From: Topomyia yanbarensis | Lineage: Eukaryota > Arthropoda > Insecta > Diptera > Culicidae | Direction: 5' to 3' | Assembly (NCBI RefSeq): GCF_030247195.1 | Contig: NC_080672.1 | Location: forward strand, 7,626,001 to 7,690,000 | DNA: 64,000 nt | Part shown: positions 12,508 to 24,408 of the stretch, one piece after another | Layout of the letters: each line of letters opens with the position of its first letter | Position numbering within the stretch: position 1 is the stretch's first letter | The notes under the pieces: model-generated | Seen by the model: the letters and a program-made list of their open reading frames with translations, nothing else | Told to the model about the DNA's origin: nothing | Database searches by the model: none | Program-made: the position numbers and the translations under genes

Positions 12508-12845
12508 TTACAGCCGGTCCGACCTGTCATCTGGTGGTCGTTTGCAGAAGCAATCCGGCGGACAGGCAGTCGGGCTGCTGTCAGTGGGACAGTATGTGCA
12601 TCGCTGTTCGTACTCGTCGCTGTTAGAAGAAAGAGGTGTGACTATCATGCTTTCGTTACAGAAAAAATGTTCATAAACATCGAAATTATATAATGAGAAC
12701 AACTTTTTTGCGTAACCATCTCCCCTTGTTTGCGGCTTTTCGCTAGCAACAAGATAGAGTTGGTACGTCTTGATTTGAACACTGGGCTGAAAACGAGTTA
12801 GTTGATGATGATTAATGCTTAGAATCCACGGCGGGTTGAGTTGGC
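12508..12845 (-). CDS. Probable last coding exon of an unrecognised host gene
   Basis: A minus-strand exon inferred from acceptor CTAGTTTCAG|GC (12846 side) to stop TAA (12508-12510), 111 codons. The phase matches the upstream exon at 13010-13101: its final G plus GC make a glycine codon. The peptide begins QLNPPWILSINHHQLTRF, has TYQLYLVASEKPQ in the middle, and ends in a Cys-rich tail with pattern C-x2-C-x9-C-x3-C-x-C (CTYCPTDSSPTACPPDCFCK) and RPPDDRSDRL. TYQLY after a W..L..N pattern faintly recalls fibronectin-III strands of ATF7IP/windei-type proteins; I would not name it on that. An alternative acceptor (TTCTTCTAACAG, 12620) would give a shorter exon but the wrong phase. No domain is recognised firmly. 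Confidence 0.5.
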
Positions 12846-13009
12846 CTGAAACTAGATAGGTTGTTAGATAGGTTACGACACTCGAGCAAACACTTTCGAT
12901 GCAGCTCATTTATTATTAAATACGTTAATTAAAACTCAATTTAGACTCATTAAAGCAATCTTGGAACGTAACGGAATAAATAATCACTTGTTTTGAATAG
13001 AGAAAATAC

Positions 13010-13101
13010 CTTTGAGTTTCTTATCCTCTTCAGTTGAAGTGATTTGTTGCTCGCTCTGTTGATTTGTCGATCCTTTTCCACCAGAGCCGAAAATCGGTAA
13101 T
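13010..13101 (-). CDS. Probable internal coding exon of the same gene
   Basis: On the minus strand, acceptor TTGTTTTCAG|A precedes 92 bp, and donor AAAG|gtatttt follows. One frame is fully open: 30 codons reading LPIFGSGGKGSTNQQSEQ, then QITSTEEDKKLK. It has a polar, low-complexity composition typical of disordered linkers. It is separated from the last exon by a 164 bp intron, and phases agree only in this frame with the 12845 acceptor. Upstream exons must lie above 13101; no further coding exon was found before the repeat-filled interval that reaches 24409. Confidence 0.5.
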
Positions 13102-15961
13102 CTGAAAACAAGCAAAACTCATTTTTACAAACTGTAGCATAGGTTTCTTTTGCGAGAGGGAGGAGGTGAGAGGCTTATTTGTCTCATCGAGATGGTTTCG
13201 TTCAACGACGACTACCTGAGGAATGAAAGGGGCTGCTTGTTTGCTTCCGTAACCTTGTCTTTTATTTAGCAGAACAATTTGTCCAGGCTCCTTTGCTCGT
13301 CGTTCTTAACTAGATGGCTGTGTAATGGGTTCTTACAAACTGACGATGGGTGAAACAACGCACTATTCTCGATAATAACGTTCTTTTTATATGAAGGGTG
13401 TAATTGAATTGCTCGGATTATGTTCTCTCTTGAGAGAGATTTGTTTTCGTGTTTTGAATCTGTTGGACGAGTCTATCTTGTTGTTGAACTTACAATAACT
13501 ACGTGCTAAGCTTCGGTAAGCTGATAAAGTTTGCATGACATAGTATCATATGTACTATCGAATTGTTTTAGATGCAGATTAGAAAACTATTTACAAATGT
13601 TTGATAACAAGGAATACTTGAAATAAGTTAAGTGTTTCAGAAATCACTCTAATTATCGTGAGTTAAAAAACAACTATTTTTCTCATTTTGATTGAGTCGG
13701 AATCCAACGGAGTCTGACCACTGACTGGTAGTTTTTCACATTATGTTACCTATTATTTCATCCGGTAATTTATAATGCTGTAATATAGGAAACCCGTTTT
13801 TCTATTGTATTCTATGCTGACCCGTACACTGCCAGTATTGAAAAGTATTCTGTAAAACAATGCAATAGGGATCTTTAATTTGGAAAAATTGTGTCAGTTT
13901 TACATAGGTATTGATAGCGGGTGTCCTTACGAGCACACTCATATCATTTTTAAACTTTAATTATTCTTTTCTGATTTTTAAATTAAAAAAATCCAAATTA
14001 AATTCATCCAACAAACTGACAGTTGTCCTGCTAAATGACGTATCTGCAAATATCTCGTTCGCCTCATTGTTAACCGGGACAGCACCCCACTCAGCATGAT
14101 CTGGTACTTTTGCTATCCGCTAGCAGGCTGCCTTCCCAAGTTTCATATGCAAACTATGGTAGATCTGATAAGGTAACCTATAGAATCGTGCAAGTCGCAT
14201 GGGCTTGGATGTATTATTGTCCTAAAAGGAAACAAACTAAAAAATGCTTTTTTTCAATAGTTTCGGGCCTACAAATTGAAAAAGGATTAAGATATTAACT
14301 CACGGTACTATTCTGCATCAGAATATGCCTTAACCCGCACACCCCTAAGATCCCTATTGTTCTTTATTGTTTTTCTTGTCAATAATAATATATCGCAAAT
14401 ATTGAAATGGCCAGAGCAAAGTTGTGCTTGAAGATTATTCTAAAAGTACAACTCCCCGAGAATGTTTCCCAAAATTTTTATAGAGATCCGAGAAATAGAT
14501 CGAAAGTTACAGCGCTTCCAAGCGCGCTTCGCCTACCAAGAGCAGCGGTAACTTGAAATTTTAAACTCGATTTTCTCGAAATATCGTTTTTCCAAAAATG
14601 GTTTTTCCGTGATCACGATTGCCGAAAAACGACTCAATCGATTTTCTTCAAATTTTTATTTTCAATTGATCGTAATTAATTTTTTTCGTACCTCAATGAT
14701 TACTTTTTTATGCATAAATTTTTGTTTCGTGGATGATAAATTTTTTAATACTATTTTTATTGCTTAAAACAGCGATATTTTAAGAATAACGTTCCCCAAT
14801 GCAAGAAAAAATATTATTTTTTTTCAATTGCCATAAAAGGAACCGTGCCAAAAATGGAACCCTACTTTAAAAGCTTTTATTTTCAATTTGTTACATCATA
14901 AATGTTACAAAAATATTAATTATATAAGAATATGTGATATGGAATGAAAGGATAGAAGAAAATCAGCAAATTTAATTTTATTTGCTATGCCCGCTCCCAT
15001 AAAATATAGTAAATATGGCTCCCATGTTTGGAAAAAAAGTCATAAGTGATCAATTATTACAACAAAATGTGTATGCGCATTTTTTAAAAGATATACTATG
15101 TACAACAACAATGTTGCCAAAATCGGAACTTTTTTGTTGCCAAAAATGGAGCATTCCAAAAAAGGAACGTGCCAAAAACGGATTCTTACTGTACGAGGAA
15201 TACTCATATACTAATGAAATTTTTTGAGTTTTGGAATTTTAGTTTATTTATTGGTCTTCGATCGTGATCCTTAAATAAAAAAGGGTTTCAGGGAAAACGA
15301 CATACCTCCGCCAATTATGAATGCATTTTTATAAACTTATGCTTATTTAAACCCTCAAACTTTGAAGATTTTTACAGAGGCCTGGACCTAGTTTTGTGAA
15401 CCAAACAACTCAGCTCAACAAATTGGGTAAATGTTTGTTATCGAGAAGGAGTCATCGCTGCATAGTGGTCGAAAACCCCAAAAGTGTGAACTTAATTCAC
15501 TAGAGGCCAATCCATCGAATATATTCACAGGGTATCTTTGGACGAATTGTTCGTAAGAATATTCCCCACAACCTGATAAAAATTAAAATTAGGCATGGCT
15601 TACTACGATCAAACTAAAATAAATAACTTTGTATACTGACGAGGAAGAAAGTTGGTTTCTTCGACAAAGTTTTAGAAATACTCGTAAAGAAGAATTTTGT
15701 TGAATAACTTGAACTTGTAGGACTTAAAGTTATCGATTTATAAAGCATTTTCTTCCCTTAAATTTAGTTTTTTTTAATATAATTTTTTCCACTGTGACTT
15801 TTCGTGCAAACTATGTTCCAAACAAATGTGGAGGCATTAAAACAACATAATAATCTTGAAGACTGTAAATAAAAATACTCATTCATTTCAAAGTTATTGA
15901 AAATTTTAACATTTTTTATCATTAATTACAAAATTTCACGATAAAACCCGCAAAATTTTTT
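13102..15961. other. Probable intron/unique DNA
   Basis: AT-rich. 14830-15190 contains several near copies of TGCCAAAAATGGAAC (14847, 15114, 15147, 15170 region), a small dispersed-motif cluster. A GTAAGTTC donor-like site on the minus strand is near 13490, but the upstream frame does not fit the exon at 13101. Nothing else is supported. Confidence 0.35.
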
Positions 15962-15974
15962 TTCGTTGATTGTA

Positions 15975-16020
15975 TATGAAAACCTGTTTTAATCCACCTA
16001 GCGCCTTTGTGCCTTTCTCA
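15975..16020 (-). repeat. Isolated 3' end of the 335 bp-type element
   Basis: AAAACCTGTTTTAATCCACC, then TAGCGCCTTTGTGCCTTTCTCA, which is the family 3' terminus in reverse. The rest of the element is absent. Confidence 0.6.
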
Positions 16021-16076
16021 ATCATGAACACGAGAATGTTCGCGTTGTTTATATTCATTAAAAGCTTTCAAATGTA

Positions 16077-17016
16077 GGGGAGCCCGGGGCTAGTTGGCGG
16101 TTGGGGTAAGTTGGCGGAATCCCCTTTTCTCCGTTTCTATGAAACATAAAGCGCTGTCTCTCGTTGTGAACCTCAAGTAAAATGAAACACATTATCCAAT
16201 GTGTTTTTGTTGCAAAACATTTTGTTTTGTAGAAGTTCCGGGCGATATTGTGTTTTTGAGCATACTTTGAAAACTTTCTTAATTTTAAGCATTTTGTGTT
16301 ATTTAAGGTGGTTTTCAATCTATTTCCCGAATGATTAATATATTTTTCGATAGTGCGTGAAAAGAGCTTTCAGTATCCGTACCAATATTACACCTTTTCA
16401 TACATAAAAGTAAATTTTTAAATTATTTTTCATAAAATATGCGGTTGGGGTAAGTTGGCGGTGACGCACACGGGGTAAGTTGGCAGTACTATTTACAGTG
16501 CAAAATTAGTCATCAAATATTTGCATTTCTGGAATGCACTCCAAAGTAAGAGAAACTTTTTCTTGTGTCTCTCGCCAATGCAGGGGACAATTATTTCGGC
16601 CAATTGCCTTAGGAATTTCGAAAATTTGCTTTCGAATATGGAGTACGCGTCAAAGTCAAAATGACGGGGTATTGAGACTGAAATATTATGGAAAATAACG
16701 AATAATATACAGTTTTATTGAAAAGACAATCGGCACATTTCATAGGGACCACTGATGTAATCGAATTTCCATTTCATTGCTTATTTTCTGGCATTCCGCC
16801 AACTTACCCCGGGGCTGGGGTAAGTTGACAGGTTTTCCACGTCACATATTTTTGTCTCTAGAAATGAAGACATCTTATCAAACATTTTCATAAAATTCAG
16901 AGATGTTGCCAACAGTCTGCCATTTCATGCAACGTGTTCTATTCTGCACGATCTACCAAAAACAAAGCGTTAGAAAATAAAAACTGAAAACACCGCCAAC
17001 TAGCCCCGGTCTCCCC
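16077..17016. mobile_element. TIR element with TA target duplication and repeated GGGGTAAGTTGGC motif
   Basis: Ends are inverted copies of GGGGAGCCCGGGGCTAGTTG (left) and GGGGAGACCGGGGCTAGTTG (right), each flanked by TA. At 940 bp with no transposase-like frame it is a non-autonomous element, probably of the Tc1/mariner group judging by the TA. GGGGTAAGTTGGC-type repeats occur near 16104, 16445, 16471, 16797 (reverse) and 16819. Such subterminal repeats often bind the transposase. Confidence 0.75.
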
Positions 17017-17429
17017 TATATATTACATTTTATTATACATGACATGACAACTATATACAGGAAAATAAATCATTATTCGAGTTCTAAAATTTTGAAAAAG
17101 AAAAAACAGCCACGGTAATATTGAACTGAAAAAAGGTGCGAAATCGGCAAAGTCCCAAAAAGTCGATTCTTATAAAAAAAAAATTTTCGAGATAACATAA
17201 AATCTCGACGTTTCATGCATTTTAAAGATGTTTGGCATCAAAAATACGAATTCGATTTCTGAAATTTCATGGGGTCCCCCCTTTGAAAAAAAAATTGAGT
17301 TCCGGCTTATATGGGAATTTCATATGTGACCGGACGATTTAGTCTATATTTCCGGACCCATATAAGCGATCCGTACGAAATTTTATAGACATCTGTGGGG
17401 ATATTATAGCTATCATTTGGGACTAAGTT

Positions 17430-18320
17430 TGTGAAAATCGGCCAAACCATTTCCGGGAAACTGATGTGAGTTCGTAAATTTTGAAAGATGGCCGCTTTTC
17501 CCGGGCACTTCCGGAACCGTCTATGGTGGTCAATGTAGTCAACGAAAGTTTGGTTGGCCGTCGGTGACCTAGAACAGCAAATTTAAGTTGTTTGGGAGAC
17601 ATTTTAGCGAAATTTTTACCTTTTTTGCTTCCATCGGAGTATCGGTTTGAATCACAATTTGCTATGTGATCGCACGCCACAACCTGTAACTCCGGAACCG
17701 GAAGTCGGATCGGGATGAAATTAAATAGCCATTTACGGGGACGCAATACCTTTCATTTGAGGCCAAGTTTAGTCGAATCGGTCTAGCCATCTCCGAGAAA
17801 CCGATGTGACTGTTATTCTGAATTTAGATACTTCCGCCGGGGCTTCCGGAACCGAGGATGGTGGCCAATGTGGCCAAATAGACTTTGAATGGATGTTAGT
17901 GACCTAATACTACAAATCGAAGCAGTTGTGGTCATATTTTGGAAAAATTTTCACCTTTATACATTCATTGCAGAATTTATTAAAATCGACATTTTCTGCG
18001 TGTTCGTACTCATCACCCTGTAATTCCGGAACCGAAAGTCGGATCCATTAGAAATTCAATAGCAGCCTATGGGAACGTTGCACCTTTCATTTGAGACTAA
18101 GTTTGTCAAAATCGGTTCAGCCATCTCTGAGAAAAATGAGTAACATTTTTGGTCACATACACACACAGATGCACATACACACACATACATACATACACAC
18201 GCACAGACATTTGCCGAACTCGACGAACTGAATCGAATGGTATCTGTCACTCGGCCCTCCGGGCCTCCGTTAAAAAGTCGGTTTTCAGAGCAATTGCAAT
18301 ACCTTTCTATTGAGAAAGGC
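17430..18320 (-). repeat. Degenerate tandem ~335 bp monomers (copy B)
   Basis: Same monomers as 1780-2703, with 335 bp spacing of the 'aagttt..aatcgg' and CCGGAACCG landmarks. The microsatellite is shorter and interrupted (18160-18208). Confidence 0.75.
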
Positions 18321-18793
18321 AAAAATCAAAAGCTTCGAAAATGCGCTTTAAAAAGTTGAATTACGACGCATAAAAAGAGACTTCAGTGTATAAGCAAATA
18401 GGCTGTCATTTATGTAACCGTTACCATTCAAAGATAATTGTGAAAGAATATATAACTTACTGTAACATCATCGTTGTATGCGTACATTAATATCATATTA
18501 TTAATCCAATGATAGCACCAGAAGATATAATCTTGATATAAGTTTTCTCGCATTCCTGTTCGGTACATCATAAAGATAACACAGAGAGTAATAAATATCA
18601 ACATGAGATATAAATTTGATAGTTTTCTGTTATGATGTTCTGATCGGGAACCTACTAGAATCAACACTAACAAACAGCCATCGATATACGCTGTTAAAAC
18701 TCAATCAAAAGACAGCCCAATAACTAATGCATTTTGTATCTCGAAAACTAACACCAGTACCAAATCAACAGAAATAACGATAGCATTCAGTAC

Positions 18794-18926
18794 CTTCAAA
18801 GCAACAGCCAGCAATGCCAATAAAGAAGTAAACGCTGGTAACATAACGAAAGTTAATGTTGTCATAGGGTAACAGCCCATCGATCGTCTTCTCGTAACCC
18901 GCTGTGGTAATCACTGGCAAAATAGT
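18794..18926 (-). pseudogene. Host-like exon fragment, possibly chemoreceptor (copy B)
   Basis: Sequence-identical to 3174-3306 by eye, including the acceptor-like and donor-like edges and the LLPYDN plus hydrophobic segment. The adjacent hydrophobic minus frame is at 18428-18673. Its presence in both blocks shows it was part of the duplicated unit before duplication. Family assignment is only a suggestion. Confidence 0.35.
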
Positions 18927-19957
18927 CTGTCAATGGGCCTGGAAGAGTAGCGTATAAGTAATATTAACCCTTTCATGCCCAACTTTTTTCTAGTGCATGT
19001 AGAGTTTCAAAACTATTTTTCCTTGAAAATGGTGGGATCAAGAAAAAGATAGTTGCTTCCTTTGCAGTGTTAGAAGCTGCTCAATTTTTACCTTCCGATG
19101 CTCAATAAATTCTCCTAAAATATTTACAATTGTTCAATTGCAATGAAAACATAGCCAAATACAGTCTAAATTGATAAGTTTTATCAGTTTTTATTAATAT
19201 TGCATCATAACGACGATATATGAAAAATTCATTTTCCGTCGTCAACGTAAACTGTCCCTAGCCAGGAGGTTAAAGCCCCAATAAACAACAACAACAACTG
19301 TCCCTGGCAGCAGTGCTCTATCGGAATCCAATCAGACTAATTGCTAGAACTTCAGTTATAGAGCTGATCCTTATAACTGTTAATACTCAAATGAAAGACA
19401 ATAGTCGCATTTATTAGCCTTACTTGGTATTGTGAGTAAATCTTGCCTCAATCAAAACAGCTGTAAGTTTAAAAACTTGGTTGTCCACGAACAACATGGG
19501 TTAGGGCGTTTTGTTTCGATAATGATCACAGTCGATAAGTTATGAGACAGTACCAACTGAGAAGTTTTTTCATCTATTATCACTAGCAGGTGGTTGATCA
19601 CTTGTCGCGTTATTTTTTCTCAGCTCCTAAAATACTATTATTATAAATAACCTATCATTTCCAAGCTGTATTCTGTTTGTGTACATTTGCAGTTTAAAAA
19701 GCTCTTACTTGTAGTCTTGCAACAAGATACATTTCACATACCGGCTTGAACCTTCGTTCGAACCGGTCATAAATCTTGATAGCTCCTGGTTTACCTAGAG
19801 TTTTTCAACAGCAACAGTCTCTCTCAAGACTACCAATATTTTTTCGACAATTAGTCTTTTTCAAGACTACCTACTTTTTCTACACAATCAGTCTTTTTCA
19901 AGAATAAATCATTTTTCAAAAACAATTCAGCCTAAAGAAATATTTAATTCTTCCAAC

Positions 19958-21259
19958 ATGCCTGGGTCCTCCCAGAAAAGCCGTGTGCCAAAAATTAAAG
20001 CTAAACGGAAAAGGGTATCTTCTCCACCCGAAAATTCAATTGACTGCAGCAACTCATTCGATGTTTTATCCGAATGTGAAGCTGATGAAATTTCTAAATT
20101 TCCTCGCATTTCGCATAATGCCAATGAAAAGAAAACGCAATCACCTCCGCCTATAACAGTGATGATCTCCGACTTCAAAGCCTTTCGAACTGAGCTTTCG
20201 ACGTTCCTTCCGGACGTAAAAGTCTCTTTTCAGATTGGCCGAAGAGGAGAATGTCGAGTTACAGCGGAGGAATTGATTGGCCACAAACGACTACTACAGT
20301 ATCTTACGGAGAAGTTATATAAATTTAATTCATATGATTTCAAGACAGATAGACCATTCAACGCTGTCTTGAAAGGGCTACCTCAAGGTCAAAGTTTGGA
20401 TGAAATATCCAACGAATTGAAAAATTTACTTGACTTTTCTCCTTCGCAAGTTATTCTTATGAAGAAAAAGGCTACCGGTGATGACACGCCAGTACGCTCT
20501 GGAATTATCCAGGAGCTTTATTTAATTCATTTTAACCGTAGTGAGGTTAATAATTATAAAGTATTTGAAAAAGCACGTTTTATGTTTCACGTGCGAGTAA
20601 AGTGGGAACATTATAGACGACATGGGGGCAGAATTCAAAATCAGACCCAGTGTCGTAGATGCCAAGGCTTTGGGCACGGCACAAAAAATTGTCATTTGGA
20701 TTCCAAAATGTATGATCTGTGGTGATAAATCGCACACGAAAGATACTTGTGCGGTGAAAAAACCACAAAAAGTTTCAAATGCGCTAATTGTAGCGAAAAT
20801 CATAAATCGAATTTCTGGGGTTGTCCTGTTCGAGAAAAAAATATAAATTCTCGTTCTAGACAACAAAAACAACAAATAAAAAATGTACCTACTTCTTCAG
20901 GTACACTTCAAGAAAACACGACCAAACGTGTTAATCCGATTCAAAATAGATTAACAACTTCTTCTACCTCCGTCACACCATCCTACAATGGTGTGTCATC
21001 TTATGCTTCAGTGGCAGGTAGCAATGCCAAAATAACGGCTACAACTACCACGCCCTCAATCTCGTTTGCACCCAACGCTTCCTTTAGTCCAATGGATCTA
21101 GGTAGCGTAACGGAAGAAAAATTAAAATACCTACAGGAGGCTATGTTACCTATGATGATTTCCATGTTAAATTCCACCTCCATGTTTGAAGCTTTTCAAG
21201 CGAGGTGGGAATTTGCTAACAAAATTGTAATGATGGATTCGGCGCAGGAATCGCAATAG
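19958..21259 (+). pseudogene. Jockey-clade (Juan-like) ORF1, frameshifted, copy B
   Basis: The first 255 codons (19958-20725) appear identical to copy A, including the shared frameshift before the second CCHC knuckle. The rest is better preserved than in copy A: one 170-codon frame (20747-21259) holds the third Cys/His box (CANCSENHKSNFWGC), the Arg/Gln-rich linker and the whole Ser/Thr-rich C-terminus. A knuckle-2 frame is at 20622-20846. The first frameshift alone prevents a full product. Confidence 0.85.
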
Positions 21260-23740
21260 CGGTTAATCGCAGGATCAAACATTCCGTTACGCCGTCTCTT
21301 GACAGTAAGGTGATCGAGAGTTTAGTTATCGATATTGAAACTGATCTTGGTATCATTTTTATTGCTGCAGCCTATTTGCCTTTTCAGTGCACTGGCGAGC
21401 AAATTAATTTCTTGAAAGGAAACTTACAAGAAATCGGTCGAAATTCTTCATAAACGGTGATTTTAACGCCAAACACCGAGCCTGGAATAATGCTCAAAGC
21501 AATTCCAACGGTAAACTACTTTTTAATGATTGCTCTGCTGTTTATAATTCAATTTTGTTCCCGAATGGATCTACGTGCTATTCGTCTGCAAGGAATCCAT
21601 CAACAATTGATTTGGTTTTGACAGATCAAAGTTACATTTGTAGCGAATTGATTACCCAAGTTGACTTTGATTCTGATCACCTTCCCGCAACTTTTTCACT
21701 TTCTCAAGAAGCTGTTTCCTATCCCATTAGCTCAGTGTTTAATTATCACAAAGTGAATTGGGAAAGGTACAAAACTCATATTGAGAATAATTTTAATCAT
21801 GACCTTGATTTATAAAATAAAGCTGACATTGATACGGCATTACAAAATTTAAGTAATTCTATAGTTGATGCTAGAAATTTATCAGTACCAACAATACAGA
21901 AACAATTTAATACTCCTATTATTGACGACGATCTTCAACTTCTGATTTGCTTGAAGAATGTTCGAAGACGTCAATATCAACGTTCTCGTGATCCTGCTAT
22001 GAAATATATCTATCAGGATCTACAAAAAGAAATTAAGCATAGATTCACACTCTTAAGAAATGAAAATTTCGCGAAAGAGGTTGAACAAATCAATCCAAAT
22101 TCTAAACCTTTCTGTAAACTTTCTAAGGTTCTTAAGAAACCTCAGAAACCAATTCCAGTTTGAAGGAAGGTGACCACATACTTCTTACAAACGAAGAAAA
22201 AGCTCAAAATCTTTCTCAGCAGTTTGAAAGCGTCCATAATTTTAATCTCAACGTTGTGAGTCCTATTGAAACCGAAGTCTTAAAAAATATGAAAACGTTT
22301 CAAATCAAGTATTGTCTCTAGACGATATTGTTGAAACAAACTATGATGAGATCAAATCCATCATGAAAAAGTTAAAAAAATAAAAGCTCCAGGTTATGAT
22401 GGAATTTTCAACATTCTTCTTGAAAACCTTCCCGAAATCACCATGAGATACTTGGTCAAAATATTCAACAAATGTTTTGAATTAGCATACTTCCCTGAAA
22501 GATGGAAAAATGCCAAGATTATTCCTATTTTGAAGCCAGATAAAAACCCAGCAGAAGCATCTAGCTATTGACCAATTAGCTTACTCTCTTCCATTAGTGA
22601 ATTATTTGAAAAAATCATCCTAATTAGAATGATGTCACATATCAATGAGAATTCTATTTTTCTTCCTGAGCAGTTTGGATTTCGTATTGGACATTCAACT
22701 ACTCATCAACTTGTGAGAGTAACTAACATGATAAAGGCAAATATCCCAGAGGGCTATTCCACTGGAGTTGCTCTTCTAGACATCGAAAAAGCTTTTAACA
22801 GTGTTTGGCACAAAGGATTAATTGCCAAAATGTGGGATTTCAATTTTCCAATTTACATAATAAAGATAATTAAAAATTATCTTACTAACCGTACCATACA
22901 GGTTTCTTATCAGAATTGTAAATCTAATAAGCTACCCGTTAAAGCAGGCGTACCTCAAGGAAAGGATCAAGCGTCGCACCAATACTATACAATATTTTTA
23001 CCTCTGATCTTCCAAATCTACCTACAGGCTGTAAAAAGACACTTTTCTGTGATGATACTAGCATCTCAGCCACTGGTAGGAGTCTTCGTATTATCTGCAG
23101 TCGACTGCAACGAAGCTTAAATATTTTCAATGATTACCTGAAAAAATGGAAAATGTCCACTAATGCGGCAAAAACACAATTGATTGTGTTTCCGCATAAG
23201 CCAAGAGCTTCTTCTCTTAAACCAAATAATAACCATATTATTAAATTTAATGGTTTGAATTTAACATGGTCAGATCAAGTTAAATACTTGGGTTTGATTT
23301 ACGATAAAAAACTCACTTTTAAGGATCACATTGAAGGAATCCAAACAAAATGCAACAAATATATAAAATGTTTATACCCCCTTATAAATAGGAATTCTAG
23401 GCTCTGCCTAAAGAACAAACTATTAATTTAAAAACAAATATTCAGACCGGTAATGCTATATGCAGTGCCAATCTGGGCAAGTTGTTGTGCTACTAGGAAG
23501 AAAACGCTTCAAAGGATTCAGAATAAAATTATGAAAATGATTTTGAAGCGTCCTCCCTGGTTTATCACAAACGAGTTGCACAGACTCGCAAACATAGAAA
23601 CATTAAAAATTATGACGAACAGTATTATAAGCAACTTCCGACAGAATCGTTCCAATCCTCAATTGCAACGATTAGCTCTCTTTATGGTTTATAAGTTAGT
23701 TTATAAAATTTGTTTAGCTCCTTATTCAGAAGACAAGTAG
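21260..23740 (+). pseudogene. Jockey ORF2 endonuclease/reverse transcriptase, broken, copy B
   Basis: Uninterrupted by the 1.9 kb insert but lacking the N-terminal endonuclease exactly as copy A does. The endonuclease C-terminal part is at 21555-21815 (STIDLVLTD, SDHLP). RT motif A LLDIEKAFNSVWH is in 22629-23120. A small insertion after GVPQG shifts the frame, so motif C falls elsewhere. C-terminal RT pieces are at 23153-23431 and 23453-23740. It has private stops (22163, 22380) not shared with copy A. Confidence 0.85.
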
Positions 23741-24408
23741 GTTTAAAACATCCTTCTGAAAAAAATACTTAACTGCATATTATAACTTAATAATAATTAA
23801 CTGAATCATGTAAACAATAGGGATGAAAAGTCACCACTTGTGGCTGAACACCCAATATACTAAATTAGAAATGTAATGCAAACAAAACAATATAATCAAA
23901 TAGAAAATAATATATAAAAAAGAACGATCATTTTTTTTTTGTAGCAGTGTGTAATTATTGTTTTATTTTCTTTACCAACTTTTGAAAACATTTTCCCAGA
24001 TATTCAGTCAAATGAATATTATTGTACTATAACAGTATTTTTTCTATTCATCCCGAGTCGCATCAGGTTCATTTTCAGCTGCCAAAAAGAGTTAAACAAG
24101 GGTTAAATACGATACCTAAACTAAAATTAAATATCTTTTACTGTGATGTTTTATCATTCTCATCGAATGTATCTCCATCTGTTTTTTTTCTGTTCAAGTA
24201 TAGAACAATTCAGTGGTTCCCACAATCATATTCCTTAGAAAGGCTTGGTATATGTCTTTCAGTTCCATTCTACTGCATTGCGATTTACATTTAATTTTCA
24301 TATTTCGAAACCTTTCGGACACATAACGGTAATGGAGATACACTTTCATACAAAACACCTTTTTCGAAAAAGTCAATAAATTCAATGTCACATTTCAGAA
24401 CTACTTAC

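Larger units (their letters stand above)
17130..23918 (+). repeat. Large direct duplication, copy B
   Basis: Partner of 1521-10188. It starts at AAAAAGGTGCGAAATCGG and ends in the A/T-rich tail AATAATATATAAAAAA. It keeps ~28 bp lost from copy A near 1640 and a 37 bp extra leader unit near 19840-19876 (an AGTCTTTTTCAAGACTACC-type repeat). It lacks the 1,907 bp insert, so it gives the intact target site. Confidence 0.9.

Noticed and set aside
12508..12845. Naming the gene windei/ATF7IP from the TYQLY motif
   Set aside because: The similarity is a handful of residues recalled from memory, and the Cys-rich tail does not belong to that family as far as I know.
16058..16318. 86-codon minus frame across a TIR end
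   Set aside because: It straddles the boundary of a transposable element and has no motif.
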